Positions 9,596 to 19,374 are shown, counted from the stretch's first letter. The stretch is DNA of 64,000 bases from Microcaldota archaeon (GCA_016212475.1 JACRGC010000009.1:1-64000), one strand, 5' to 3'. The notes: a model not told the origin generated them from the letters alone. Numbers and translations: made by a program.

Positions 9596-9951
9596 AAAAT
9601 TGCGTGTGTAGGATATGGTTTGAAGCTAGTTTGCAGCTATGCTTGCACTCTCCCGATTTCAATGCCCCCAACTTTTTCAAAATAGGCGTGAAAAATTGGT
9701 GGTACGAGAGAAAAGGCGTTAAACCCAAAGGAGGCAAATCCTTGAATCAGAAAGTAGATTAGCCTTTTCAATCTCTTCCCACTCCACTTCAATCCGAGTG
9801 CATTGAAAATTTCGAAGTCATTTAATATAAAGTTTGCCTTTGTCCCGCCTATAGCCGGATTTAAGCAATTCGCGTATCTAGTCGGATGTTTATTGCTTGC
9901 GCCTTTCCCGAGTTATTGCAATTATGCCCAAATCAGTTTCTAAATGACAAT

Positions 9952-10302
9952 TTATCCTGAAAGCAATCCTTGCTTTTGCGCGGACTCAAGTTTCTTCCTA
10001 AGGGCCGTGTTTCTCTCGTTTAATTTGGTTTCCTGCTTTGCTAGGCCAGATTTCCTAAGCTCAATTGCTTCCTTTTCCTCCTCAAGCTCCTTTTTTAGCG
10101 CTATTTGTGCCTTTGGGATGAAAACAGACCCAATTGCCCTATAGATTGCATGCTTATCGCTTGCTTTTGTTACTTCTTCAATGGCCTTTTCAAGTTCCGA
10201 TAGCTGCATTTGCAATTGCTGTTTTTGCACGACTACCATTTGCAATTGCTGCTGCAAATTCTGGAATTCGATTATTTCATTCCTAAGTTCTTCTTCTGAC
10301 AT
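9952..10302 (-). CDS. pfdB: Prefoldin subunit beta
   Basis: Coiled coil, short beta segment 'AIYRAIGSVFIP', coiled coil; ATG MSEEEL at 10302. Confidence 0.85.
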   Translation of the reverse strand: MSEEELRNEIIEFQNLQQQLQMVVVQKQQLQMQLSELEKAIEEVTKASDKHAIYRAIGSVFIPKAQIALKKELEEEKEAIELRKSGLAKQETKLNERNTALRKKLESAQKQGLLSG

Positions 10303-10456
10303 AATACGCACCCGCTCGCCAATTAAATGGCTCAAAATGTTTAACTAGCTTGTGATTCTTTGAAAAAAGGGATACCCGCCAAAAAAATTGAGGTTGTCCA
10401 AACCCGGCATCTTTTTTTACCCCCAACCGCCAATTCCTTTTTGACCAATTTTTTTC

Positions 10457-11386
10457 CTATGCTTTTCCACTCATCTTCCTAAACTGCAATTCCGTTTCCA
10501 AAAAGGTCTTTTCATCAACCAGCCCTTGCTCTTTTAGCGTTTTCATGGAAAAATTGATGGTTGGGTGCCTATAAACCCAATCAAGGCAAGCAAGCGCTTC
10601 CCGCTCCGTATAATCGTGCGTGCTCCTTTGGCAATTTTTTGCATAAATAGACAATAATTGTTCGGCTTCTTCCCTTGCCAAATTATCCTTAACGCAAGCA
10701 ATTGCTAGGGTCATGGACCCATAGTACCTTTTTCCTTCGGGCAGCCCTTCAAGTATTTTTTTCATTGCCGGCAAAGTTATGTACTTCCCCTTGAAGCTGC
10801 TTAGCGCCTTGCTTGGCCTTTCAAGCCTTTCCACGATTTCAACCAGATCGCTTGCTTTTTCCCTGATATTTTCCGGGAGGGATTTTGGATCAATTGAAAT
10901 GTCGGAAATTTTATTTGCAATTGCGCTTTTTAGCAGCTTGAAAAATTCTTTCCTTTCAAACACAACTTTCCCGTTTTCAACCTTTTCATTCACCAAATCG
11001 AACCCTACTTTTAGGTATTCTGGAATTGCAATTGCGATTTTTTCCACTTCAATTTCAACGGATGGGAAGAATTCAGCTGAAATTTGGCTTATGCTTGCAG
11101 GATCGTCTTTTTCCAGTTCATCAAGGGCAAATTGCGCCTCAGCCAAGCCGAATTTTTTTGCAGCGTAGGGATCCTTCAAGCACCCAAGCAAAATCCTTGC
11201 AAGCACATAAGAAATGATCTCGCTCCTTGCATCCCCCTTCTTCCTTTGCGTATTTTGCAAAGAAGAAGCAACCCGCTCCTGCGCCCCCCGAATCTGCAAT
11301 TCGCTTACGGCAAAAATATTCTCCTTTGCCAAATACTCCCTGGCTTTTTCGCTGAACGGATATTTCATTGCAAATTCAAGCGACAT
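10457..11386 (-). CDS. priL: DNA primase large subunit, PriL (Fe-S ligands apparently missing)
   Basis: 'YITLPAMKKILEGLPEGKRYYGSMTLAIA' aligns with archaeal PriL 'FPPCIKxILxGLPEGxR...'; 'INFSMKTLKEQGLVDEKT' aligns with 'PPSCETMKxxGLC'. Confidence 0.8.
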   Translation of the reverse strand: MSLEFAMKYPFSEKAREYLAKENIFAVSELQIRGAQERVASSLQNTQRKKGDARSEIISYVLARILLGCLKDPYAAKKFGLAEAQFALDELEKDDPASISQISAEFFPSVEIEVEKIAIAIPEYLKVGFDLVNEKVENGKVVFERKEFFKLLKSAIANKISDISIDPKSLPENIREKASDLVEIVERLERPSKALSSFKGKYITLPAMKKILEGLPEGKRYYGSMTLAIACVKDNLAREEAEQLLSIYAKNCQRSTHDYTEREALACLDWVYRHPTINFSMKTLKEQGLVDEKTFLETELQFRKMSGKA

Positions 11387-11416
11387 AATGATCAACAATT
11401 GCCAATTCCTATAAAC

Positions 11417-12001
11417 TCATGGCTTTTTTTTCTCGACCAGCTCTTTAATTGCATGCAAAGTCTTTTTCCGGAGCAGCCCATGCATTGCATCAATTTGTTT
11501 TTGGGCCGATTTGACGGATGTCAATATTTCCGTTTGCTCTTTTTTTGTAATTCTTACAATTTCCTGAACATGCTCTTTTTTGATTGGGCCCGGTGTTTTT
11601 CCAAATGAAGTATCGTGTTTGGTCCTTAGCCCTGCTTTAGGCCTCGAAATCAAGTAATGGCTGTCGTACCCTATCTCCCTTGGCCTATCGAACCTTCCAA
11701 AAATAACAATTGCCGGAAGCTGCCCATCCGTCAAGGATGCATCCGACCATGTTTTTCCCCTTTCCCCCCCATACTTTGCTGATAAGGAAATGCTTCCAAT
11801 TGTTCGCCGAAACATTTCCGAAAGTTTCCGGCTGCCATTTTGCATCCTTGAATGGGGGAGCGGAGCAGAAACTGGCGGCGTATAATCCGCTTCGATTAGC
11901 CCATCTTCCTTGATTCTAAGCGCTTTTTCATAGGATGTTCCGTGCAATGCCATTCCTTCAACTGGAAATAATTTCACTAGTTCCTTAATTTGTTTTTTCA
12001 T
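11417..12001 (-). CDS. Uncharacterised protein, possible ADP-ribosyltransferase-like fold
   Basis: 'MALHGTSYEKALRIKEDGLIEADY' resembles ART/Tpt1-type HGTxxxxAxxIxxxGL; 'GSISLSAKYGGERGKTW' downstream. Confidence 0.4.
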   Translation of the reverse strand: MKKQIKELVKLFPVEGMALHGTSYEKALRIKEDGLIEADYTPPVSAPLPHSRMQNGSRKLSEMFRRTIGSISLSAKYGGERGKTWSDASLTDGQLPAIVIFGRFDRPREIGYDSHYLISRPKAGLRTKHDTSFGKTPGPIKKEHVQEIVRITKKEQTEILTSVKSAQKQIDAMHGLLRKKTLHAIKELVEKKKP

Positions 12002-12047
12002 CTCCCTTCGCCACTTATAAAATTGAATTTTTACCTATTTCCAAATA

Positions 12048-14204
12048 TTATTTTTTCTTCCTTCCTTTGCCCATCGCTCCCTTTGCATTTCCCTTTGAAA
12101 ATTCCTGCTCGTAAAGCTGCGGCTTCAAGTGCTCCTTCATGTAATTCACAAATGCTTCTTTTGATGAAATTTCCGTGATTTTCTTCCCGATCTGCGCCGT
12201 CCTTGCAACATCCGATTCGAGCATTCCCTGGAGCCTTGGGTACTTTGCCAAATCGCCTATTTTCAAAACATTCACAAGCGCCTTGTTCTCCTGCCTTTTG
12301 AACTGGAACAAAACCTGCTTTGCAAGATTGATGTTGTTGGTTCTCATCGCATCCACGATTTTTTCCTTCGCCTCAATCCTTTGGTTTTGCAAATCGCGAA
12401 GCAACTTTGCGTGCTCATTGAATTCCTTGCTAAGCCTAGCAATTGCATCATCGGCAATTTCACCAATTCCTTCGCCAAGTGTTTCCTCAAGCGATTCATA
12501 CTGCTCGATTAGCCCGTAGAATGATTTGCTCAAATACATGATCGCCAAAACAGTATAGGTTGCAGGGATTGCCAAAAACAAGAACTCTTCCGGGTAATGC
12601 GAATACAAAAACGCAGTCGACCCAAACCCAATCAAAACCAAAATTATGCCGGAAAACACATCCCCAACTTCCTTTTCAATTGCCAAAACATTCTTATCCT
12701 TTGTTGGGAACGAAGTGATCAATAGGAAATTTGCAACCCTTTTTGCGAGGAATTTTAATTCATTGATTGATTTGTAAATGGGCCAGATAATGAGCGGAAG
12801 AACAAGCACGCTAAGCGAGAGCTTTGATGGGATTGCCGGCGCAAAAGGCAAGTTGATGTCGACATTTACGAGGTAGCTCAGGTAAATGATTGAAATTGCA
12901 ATCACCAAATTCTTGAATAATTTGCCAACAGAAACCAAATACTCGTTTTGGAATTTCACATCCTTTGTAAGTTTTTCAATTGCGTTGATTTCCCTTTTGA
13001 CAAACTGCGTTTTCTCCCGGATTTTAAGCGGATAGATTTTTTCGAAGAATGTTGCGATTTTGTCCCTTCGATCGAACAAAATAGGCATGGTTGTTGTCGT
13101 TACAAGAGTTAGCAGGAATGCCAATGACAGCACTTCTGCCCCATTTGGCAAAATCGGCGCTGCAGTTGCCGCAATAATCAAGCTAAACTCCCCAACGCTC
13201 CCCATAAGAAGGCCGCTTGATACTGCTGATTTCATGTCAAGCCCTACTGCGCTTCCAAAAATCACTTCCGATAGGAGCTTTGCCATCACATACCCAGCGA
13301 CCAAAACAAGAAGCATAAGGTATGTTTGCGGATTTCCCGGCATAGTTGCAGTTGCCCCAAAACTAACAAAGAAAAACAAAACGAAAAATTCGCGGAAAAG
13401 CCCAAGCTCCTTTTTGATTTTTGCGCCGTATGCGCTCTCAGCCAGTGCAAACCCGGCAAAATACGCCCCCAATGCCGGCGAAAGCCCAAGGAACGTGCTC
13501 CCAAAAAATGCAACCGTTATGAATACGCCAATTGCATAGAGCCACATCTGATCCTCATACCCAATTGCAGATAGCAAATTGAGCACGTGCTTTGAAACCT
13601 TGCTCACCAAAAAGAACATTGCAATTACAAAAAACACCGCGTTTAGCACCAATATGTTCAGGGATGCGTGCTCGGCAAGGCTAGAAATAAACACCAAAAT
13701 CAAAATCGCCAAAAAATCCTCCAAAATCAAAACAGATATGACTATCCTTGATTCGGCCGATTCAATGAGCTTTCTTTCTATGATGAATTTGGATGTGATG
13801 ACCGTAGATGTTGCCGTTAGCATTGCGCCAATTACGATTGATTCAAGATCCGAAAACCCAAAATACTTCGCAACAAAAAATCCTGCAACAAATGCAAAAA
13901 GCATCTCAACGGATGCTAAAATAGTTGCAATTGCGCCGGTTTCCTTGAACCTTTTAATGTTAAGCTCCAATCCCAAATAGAAAAGCAGCATCATGACCCC
14001 GATTTCCCCAAAAACGGATGCGACCCCAATTCCTAGCCCTTGCGAAGCTAGGTAATTTAGGCCAAGCGGGCCAAGAAGCAAGCCTGCAATAATATACCCA
14101 ACCGCCGATGAAAACCCAAGCTTTGAAAATATTATTCCAAACAATAGGGATGAAAGTATAATTACGCCAATTTGTATGAACGGTATGCTTGCAACTTCGA
14201 CCAT
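12048..14204 (-). CDS. Kef-type (CPA2) cation/proton antiporter with C-terminal helical domain
   Basis: 'GYIIAGLLLGPLGLNYL', 'LLFYLGLELNIKRFKETG', 'SPALGAYFAGFALAES'. Confidence 0.9.
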   Translation of the reverse strand: MVEVASIPFIQIGVIILSSLLFGIIFSKLGFSSAVGYIIAGLLLGPLGLNYLASQGLGIGVASVFGEIGVMMLLFYLGLELNIKRFKETGAIATILASVEMLFAFVAGFFVAKYFGFSDLESIVIGAMLTATSTVITSKFIIERKLIESAESRIVISVLILEDFLAILILVFISSLAEHASLNILVLNAVFFVIAMFFLVSKVSKHVLNLLSAIGYEDQMWLYAIGVFITVAFFGSTFLGLSPALGAYFAGFALAESAYGAKIKKELGLFREFFVLFFFVSFGATATMPGNPQTYLMLLVLVAGYVMAKLLSEVIFGSAVGLDMKSAVSSGLLMGSVGEFSLIIAATAAPILPNGAEVLSLAFLLTLVTTTTMPILFDRRDKIATFFEKIYPLKIREKTQFVKREINAIEKLTKDVKFQNEYLVSVGKLFKNLVIAISIIYLSYLVNVDINLPFAPAIPSKLSLSVLVLPLIIWPIYKSINELKFLAKRVANFLLITSFPTKDKNVLAIEKEVGDVFSGIILVLIGFGSTAFLYSHYPEEFLFLAIPATYTVLAIMYLSKSFYGLIEQYESLEETLGEGIGEIADDAIARLSKEFNEHAKLLRDLQNQRIEAKEKIVDAMRTNNINLAKQVLFQFKRQENKALVNVLKIGDLAKYPRLQGMLESDVARTAQIGKKITEISSKEAFVNYMKEHLKPQLYEQEFSKGNAKGAMGKGRKKK

Positions 14205-14254
14205 ATTGAAGTTAATTTCGCATCCAATATAAAGCTGCTTCTTCTACTAACTCC

Positions 14255-14926
14255 ATGCCTTTGCTAGATGCAAAATCCCTCCAAAAACACGTGCACTCCA
14301 AAAATCCAAACGCAATCATTATCGGGGTTTCAAAGTTCCACACCTCCAAGGACATTAGATACCTGTACTCAAAAGGCATTAGGAATTTTGGCGAAAATAG
14401 GCTTCAGGAGGCGATGGAAAAAATATCCCAGCTTCAAAATCTTTTTCCCTATCCCGCTTGGCATTTCATTGGCCGGCTCCAGGAAAATAAAATCCGAAAA
14501 ATTGTCGAGCTTTTTGATTTCATCCATTCTGTCGACTCATTGGATATTGCTAAAAAAATAAACGAACGCGCCTTCCAAAATGGCAAAATCCAAAAAGTGC
14601 TTTTGCAGGTAAACATTGCAAATGAAAGTTCAAAGGCCGGTTTTTCCAAAGAGCAAATCCCAATTGTTTTCCCTCAAATTTCCCAATTGAAAAATCTTGA
14701 ACTGGTTGGCCTAATGGCGCACGTCCCCCAAACCGCAGATCCGGAAAAATCGCGCGTGCATTTCAAAAACCTGCGATCGCTTAGAAATTCCATAGGGCGC
14801 CATCCCCGGCAGCTTCAACACCTTTCCATGGGGACCTCGCAGGATTTTGAAATCGCTCTCGAAGAGGGCGCTACCATGCTTCGGTTAGGAACGGTTCTTT
14901 TTGGGAAAAAAATGGAGGTTGTTTAA
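14255..14926 (+). CDS. YggS-family PLP-binding protein
   Basis: 'IIIGVSKFHTSKDIRYLYSKGIRNFGENRLQEAMEK', 'WHFIGRLQENKIRKI', 'LSMGTSQDFEIALEEGATMLRLGTVLFG'. Confidence 0.93.
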   Translation: MPLLDAKSLQKHVHSKNPNAIIIGVSKFHTSKDIRYLYSKGIRNFGENRLQEAMEKISQLQNLFPYPAWHFIGRLQENKIRKIVELFDFIHSVDSLDIAKKINERAFQNGKIQKVLLQVNIANESSKAGFSKEQIPIVFPQISQLKNLELVGLMAHVPQTADPEKSRVHFKNLRSLRNSIGRHPRQLQHLSMGTSQDFEIALEEGATMLRLGTVLFGKKMEVV

Positions 14927-14935
14927 ATTGACAAA

Positions 14936-15043
14936 CCCAAGGGGGGCGACCCCCCTTAGTTTTGTCGGATGCGTCAGAACCTTCGGAGGTTCTTAGCATG
15001 CCCAGAAACTTAGGGTTTCTGGAAGCATGCCCAAACCCCCCAT
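14936..15043 (+). repeat. Compound multi-hairpin intergenic element, copy 2
   Basis: AAGGGGGGcgaCCCCCCTT; AGAACCttcggaGGTTCT (14976-14993); CCAGAAACttaggGTTTCTGG (15002-15022); modules separated by gcatgc; ends ccaaacccccc like the copy at 1175. Confidence 0.65.
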
Positions 15044-15211
15044 GGCGCAATAACCAATTGCTTTAGCTGTTTGATGAAGCGGTCGATTGTCATTTCCCCT
15101 TCTTTTTCAATTCTACTCCTCAAGTATATTTTTCATATCGCAAATTTCCCTCCTTCAGGCATCTTTATATTCCCTTATTTCAAATAATTATGTTCGCAAG
15201 GTGATGCTTTT

Positions 15212-17011
15212 ATGGCAAAAAAAGGGATTTCGCAGCATTATGATCAAACCGGTTTTAGATTCTCAATCATGGTCCTTGCAATACTCGCCCTTGTTGCACT
15301 TTATGTCACAACTCCATCCAATTCCGGCGGCTTTTATGACGGAAGCTCCCTTGGCAGGTCAAATTTAGTTGGCCAGGCAATAGCCAGCAAAACCGCCCAA
15401 GTCCAGGCAACTGCGCCCCAAACCTACATCTGCTCGGATGGCACCTACTCAAACAAATGCTCCTACAATAAGCCATCTTTTTGCTCATCCACCGGGCAAT
15501 TAGCCAACAACTGCATCAAATGCGGCTGCCCAACAGGAAAATTCTGCTCAACCGGAGGCTCTTGCGTTGCATCTTCCCCGCTTCAATTGAAAACCTATAT
15601 TGAGGATGATTTGGATTACAGTGTTGATACCGTAAGATACACGACTCAATCAAGCAGATTTGGCTCGACAACTTCATCATTTTCTCCATCAGCTGGTCCT
15701 AAACAAGTAACAAAAGATACATATCCCGCTCTTGCACTTCCTAACAACGGACTTATTTATTCTGCTTCTGGAATTTCAGTAACAGAGAATCAAAACATTT
15801 ACCTATTCTCCTATACAAAATATGATGAAACCGCAAAATTAGTCCAAGGCCAATTTGCAAAGACGGGTTACGAAGCAGTATTTACCTCTCCACTTCCGCT
15901 TTGCCTTGACACAACAAAGAATGTTTATTCCTGTCCGGCCTCAAAGCGCCTATCTGCCTCCAAAATCAAAGTATGGCTATTGGGTTCTTCTTGGTATGTA
16001 TCTGGCTATACTTTCGGGAATGGAACCGGCAATGGTACGAACACTACAGTTGTGCAATCGCTTACTTTGACAAGAGAGGACGGAAAAACCCTCCTTTTGA
16101 CAAGTGCCCAGGAAATTAGCGGCTCGAAAAATTGGAAACCTCAATTCGTTTCAGCAACAATTGGCCAAAGCCTTGCAATTTCAAAAATACAACTTTACAA
16201 CGATCTAGACCAAGCCTACAAAACTCCTGTAACCCAAACCCTAAACGCAGGCGAAGGAATCGACATAATCAAAGGTCTTCCGGGATACAAGTTCAATTAT
16301 CTAGGAATAGAGGCTGCAAATTTCGACAACCTGCAGTTTAACATCCAAAAGGCGCAATCCTTTACAGATTCGCAAGGCAATCTATTTACCGGTGATTTTC
16401 TATTGGTGTCTTCTGGAATTAGCAATGCATTTCAGTTCCCGGGCATTTCAACAAGTCAGGCATATATAGGCTTGGAGGGTTCGACAAATAACAATACTGG
16501 CGGCAATGGAACGAACAATTCACAAAACATAGCCGGCAAAGTGTTTTACCTAGATGCAAGCGGATACATGAAAGCATATTGGAGCAATGGTGTAACCTAT
16601 CATTATTCCCCAAGCGAATCTGCGGAAATTGCCACATCACTCTACTATACTGATGTTATCATTCGCCTTGCTGAACGGACAGAAGATAATGCTAATGCCT
16701 ACGCATACCCTAGCACTAGTTGGCATTTCAATCTTTACTATGACAGCAACTATAATCAGTTCAAAGACTCTGGGGGGGTTTATGTTAATTTTGTTGACAA
16801 GGTCGGATATAGTTTTGGCAGTTCGCCAGATGTTTTTGTAAACAAAGAGCAAGGGTTTATCTCAAATAGAGGAACTGTTTTCAACAGTATTTCCCAATAC
16901 TCCGCCTCCTTTAGCTACCCCACTTCAATCGTCCACGCCCTCTATTCCGTAAATTACAACGGCGATGACATCGTGTGGCCGGAAGGTGCAGTCAACAGCA
17001 AAATAACCTGA
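15212..17011 (+). CDS. Secreted/surface protein with N-terminal TM and Cys-rich motif
   Basis: N-terminal hydrophobic segment; 'ICSDGTYSNKCSYNKPSFCSSTGQLANNCIKCGCPTGKFCSTGGSC'. Confidence 0.75.
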   Translation: MAKKGISQHYDQTGFRFSIMVLAILALVALYVTTPSNSGGFYDGSSLGRSNLVGQAIASKTAQVQATAPQTYICSDGTYSNKCSYNKPSFCSSTGQLANNCIKCGCPTGKFCSTGGSCVASSPLQLKTYIEDDLDYSVDTVRYTTQSSRFGSTTSSFSPSAGPKQVTKDTYPALALPNNGLIYSASGISVTENQNIYLFSYTKYDETAKLVQGQFAKTGYEAVFTSPLPLCLDTTKNVYSCPASKRLSASKIKVWLLGSSWYVSGYTFGNGTGNGTNTTVVQSLTLTREDGKTLLLTSAQEISGSKNWKPQFVSATIGQSLAISKIQLYNDLDQAYKTPVTQTLNAGEGIDIIKGLPGYKFNYLGIEAANFDNLQFNIQKAQSFTDSQGNLFTGDFLLVSSGISNAFQFPGISTSQAYIGLEGSTNNNTGGNGTNNSQNIAGKVFYLDASGYMKAYWSNGVTYHYSPSESAEIATSLYYTDVIIRLAERTEDNANAYAYPSTSWHFNLYYDSNYNQFKDSGGVYVNFVDKVGYSFGSSPDVFVNKEQGFISNRGTVFNSISQYSASFSYPTSIVHALYSVNYNGDDIVWPEGAVNSKIT

Positions 17012-17210
17012 TTTGAAAAATAAGCGTTGCGGCCAAAAACCGCCTAATTTTCTTTTTTAATCGCCTACTGGAAGCGTTTTTTGGGCGCTTTTTCACTTTG
17101 CCAACCAATTTTCCACTTTGCCGTTCAATTTTCAGCAATTTTTCCTTGCAGTTTTTCCCCAACCATACCCCTTTTTATTCAACAATTTCATATTTTAGTT
17201 CTGATTCTGA

Positions 17211-18134
17211 ATGGTAAATTTGCAAACACAGCTTGCAGGCTGCAAAATGGCAAGTCCACTGGTATTAGCCTCCGGCTTCCTTGGGCTTGACTGGGCATCT
17301 CTTGATAGGGTAGCCAAAAGCGGAGCAGCTGCCGTTACAACCAAAAGCTGCAATCTTGAAGGAAGAGACGGTTATAGCAATCCAACGGTTTTAGCAAATG
17401 AAAATTACATGTTAAATGCAATTGGACTAGCAAATGCCGGAATAGAACACGAAATTGATGAAATTTCAACCTTTAAAAAAAAATCCCAAGCTGTAATAAT
17501 CGGATCAATTTTTGAAAGCTCCCCTGAAAAGTTTGCTGAAGTTGCAAAGAGGATTTCAACTGCAAAACCACATCTAATTGAATTGGATTTAAGCTGTCCG
17601 CACTTAGGTGGAAAAGGATTTGAAAACTACAAGGATTTTGCTTCGGATCCCAAGTCAATTTCAGAAGTTGTAAAGGCAACCAAAAAAGCAACAAAAATAC
17701 CAATTTTTGCAAAACTTTCTCCAAATGTCCCAAATATCGGCGAATTAGCAAAAGCTGCTGAAAGCGCCGGTGCAAACGGAATTACTGCAATAAACACCGC
17801 CGGAGGAATGCTAATTTCAGCTGATTTCCAAAAACCAATCCTTTCAAACAAATACGGCGGCCTATCTGGTCCAGCAATCAAGCCAATTGCGCTAAAATCC
17901 GTCTACCAAATTTACGAATCCGTAAAGATACCAATAATTGGAACCGGAGGAGTTGCAACCGGCGAGGATGCAATAGAAATGCTGCTTGCCGGAGCAGCAG
18001 CTGTTGGAATTGGAACTGCCACTTACCATAGGGGAATTGAAGCATTCAAATTAATCGAATCCGAAATGCAGCATTGGATGGAAAAAAACAAGTCCGGCTC
18101 TGTTAAGGAATTGATTGGAAAAGCGCATGAATAA
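17211..18134 (+). CDS. pyrD: Dihydroorotate dehydrogenase (class 1B)
   Basis: 'SPLVLASGFLG', 'AAVTTKSCNLEGRDGYSNPT', 'IELDLSCPH', 'FAKLSPN', 'GTGGVATGEDAIEMLLAGAAAVGIGTA'. Confidence 0.93.
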   Translation: MVNLQTQLAGCKMASPLVLASGFLGLDWASLDRVAKSGAAAVTTKSCNLEGRDGYSNPTVLANENYMLNAIGLANAGIEHEIDEISTFKKKSQAVIIGSIFESSPEKFAEVAKRISTAKPHLIELDLSCPHLGGKGFENYKDFASDPKSISEVVKATKKATKIPIFAKLSPNVPNIGELAKAAESAGANGITAINTAGGMLISADFQKPILSNKYGGLSGPAIKPIALKSVYQIYESVKIPIIGTGGVATGEDAIEMLLAGAAAVGIGTATYHRGIEAFKLIESEMQHWMEKNKSGSVKELIGKAHE

Positions 18135-18222
18135 TATATGGAAACGATTGATTGGAAAAGCATGTGTGGAAATAATGGCAAAAACACGAATTCAAACCAC
18201 TTGATTTTATTTGGTGTAAAAA

Positions 18223-19017
18223 ATGGATAAAAAATTCACAGTAAAAATTCCAAAAGCATTCACAATTTCAAGGATCGAAGTTGAGAACTACCGCGTTAAA
18301 ACCTTTTATTTCACGGAAAGCCTCCCTTCCCAGCCGGGCCAATTTGCAATGGTTTGGCTCCCAGGGGTTGATGAAAAGCCAATGAGCATCAACAGTGCTT
18401 TTCCATTTTCAATTTCCTTTGCAGCTGTTGGAACTTTTTCAAAAGCGCTTTCCAATCTAAATGTTGGTGACAAAGTCGGAGTTAGCGGGCCCTTTGGAAC
18501 TTTCTTCCCCTACAAAGGAAAAAAAGTGCTTTTGGTCGGGGGCGGATACGGCGTTGTTCCGCTTAGATTCTTTGCCGAAGAGGCAAGAAGGAAAGGAATT
18601 GTTTGCGAGGCAATAATTGGCGCAAAAAACAAAAAAGACATAATTTTCGACAAAAGATTCGAAAAGGAAGGGTGCAAAGTCCACATCGCAACCGATGATG
18701 GATCAATTGGCTTTAAGGGAACTGCCGTAGCCCTTGCAGAAAAACTCCTAAAGGAGGAAAAATTCGATGAAATATTCTCCTGCGGGCCTGAAATGATGAT
18801 GTTCCATCTTTCAAAGCTTGGAAAGAAATTAAAAATCCCAACCTACGTTTCAGCAGAGCGCTACATGAAATGCGCAATTGGCATATGCGGTGCCTGCACT
18901 CTAGGCGGTCAGATGTGCTGCCGCGACGGAACCGTCATGGTTTCCGATATTCCCCTAGCAACAGAAGATTTTGGCAAATTCCAAAGGGACAAAAGCGGGA
19001 AAAAAGTGAAATACTAA
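18223..19017 (+). CDS. pyrK: Dihydroorotate dehydrogenase electron transfer subunit
   Basis: FAD/NAD domains ('VLLVGGGYGVVPL') and C-terminal 2Fe-2S Cys motif 'KCAIGICGACTLGGQMCCRDG'. Confidence 0.92.
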   Translation: MDKKFTVKIPKAFTISRIEVENYRVKTFYFTESLPSQPGQFAMVWLPGVDEKPMSINSAFPFSISFAAVGTFSKALSNLNVGDKVGVSGPFGTFFPYKGKKVLLVGGGYGVVPLRFFAEEARRKGIVCEAIIGAKNKKDIIFDKRFEKEGCKVHIATDDGSIGFKGTAVALAEKLLKEEKFDEIFSCGPEMMMFHLSKLGKKLKIPTYVSAERYMKCAIGICGACTLGGQMCCRDGTVMVSDIPLATEDFGKFQRDKSGKKVKY

Positions 19018-19343
19018 TTGCGTTTCCGAACAGCAGGAATCTTTGTTGCAATTATTGCCTCCTGTTGCGCGGCTTCCAAATCCGCCTGAATTGAAAATGC
19101 ATGCAATTTTTGAACTAGCAGCGAATCATAATTGATCGCATACATTTTTGCCTTCCCAACTTCCCTAGTTTCCCGAATCATGCGGGATTTTACAAGGTCC
19201 GGAACAACTACTTGCAATGTCCTATAGCTGATTCCCGTAGCTTCCTCAATTGCCGAAAGGGGGTAATCCCAGTGCCTATGCGCCAAAAGAAAATCCAAAA
19301 CCTTCGGGATTGGCCTATCCCCAAAAACATGTTTCAAACCCAT
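19014..19343 (-). CDS. Winged-helix transcriptional regulator
   Basis: 'YPLSAIEEATGISYRTLQVVVPDLVKSRMIRETREVGKAKMYAIN' HTH-wing pattern. Confidence 0.65.
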   Translation of the reverse strand: MGLKHVFGDRPIPKVLDFLLAHRHWDYPLSAIEEATGISYRTLQVVVPDLVKSRMIRETREVGKAKMYAINYDSLLVQKLHAFSIQADLEAAQQEAIIATKIPAVRKRN

Positions 19344-19374
19344 CCGAATGCACCATCACTACGCAATCCATGCC

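Noticed and set aside
9220-9950. RNase P RNA, SRP RNA or a tRNA hidden in the low-density region
   Set aside because: I could not find the conserved RNase P/SRP cores or a T-loop GGTTCRANNCC signature; a covariance scan would be decisive.
14936-15043. CRISPR-like array
   Set aside because: Hairpins differ in sequence and there is no direct repeat/spacer periodicity; gcatgc spacers are only 6 nt.
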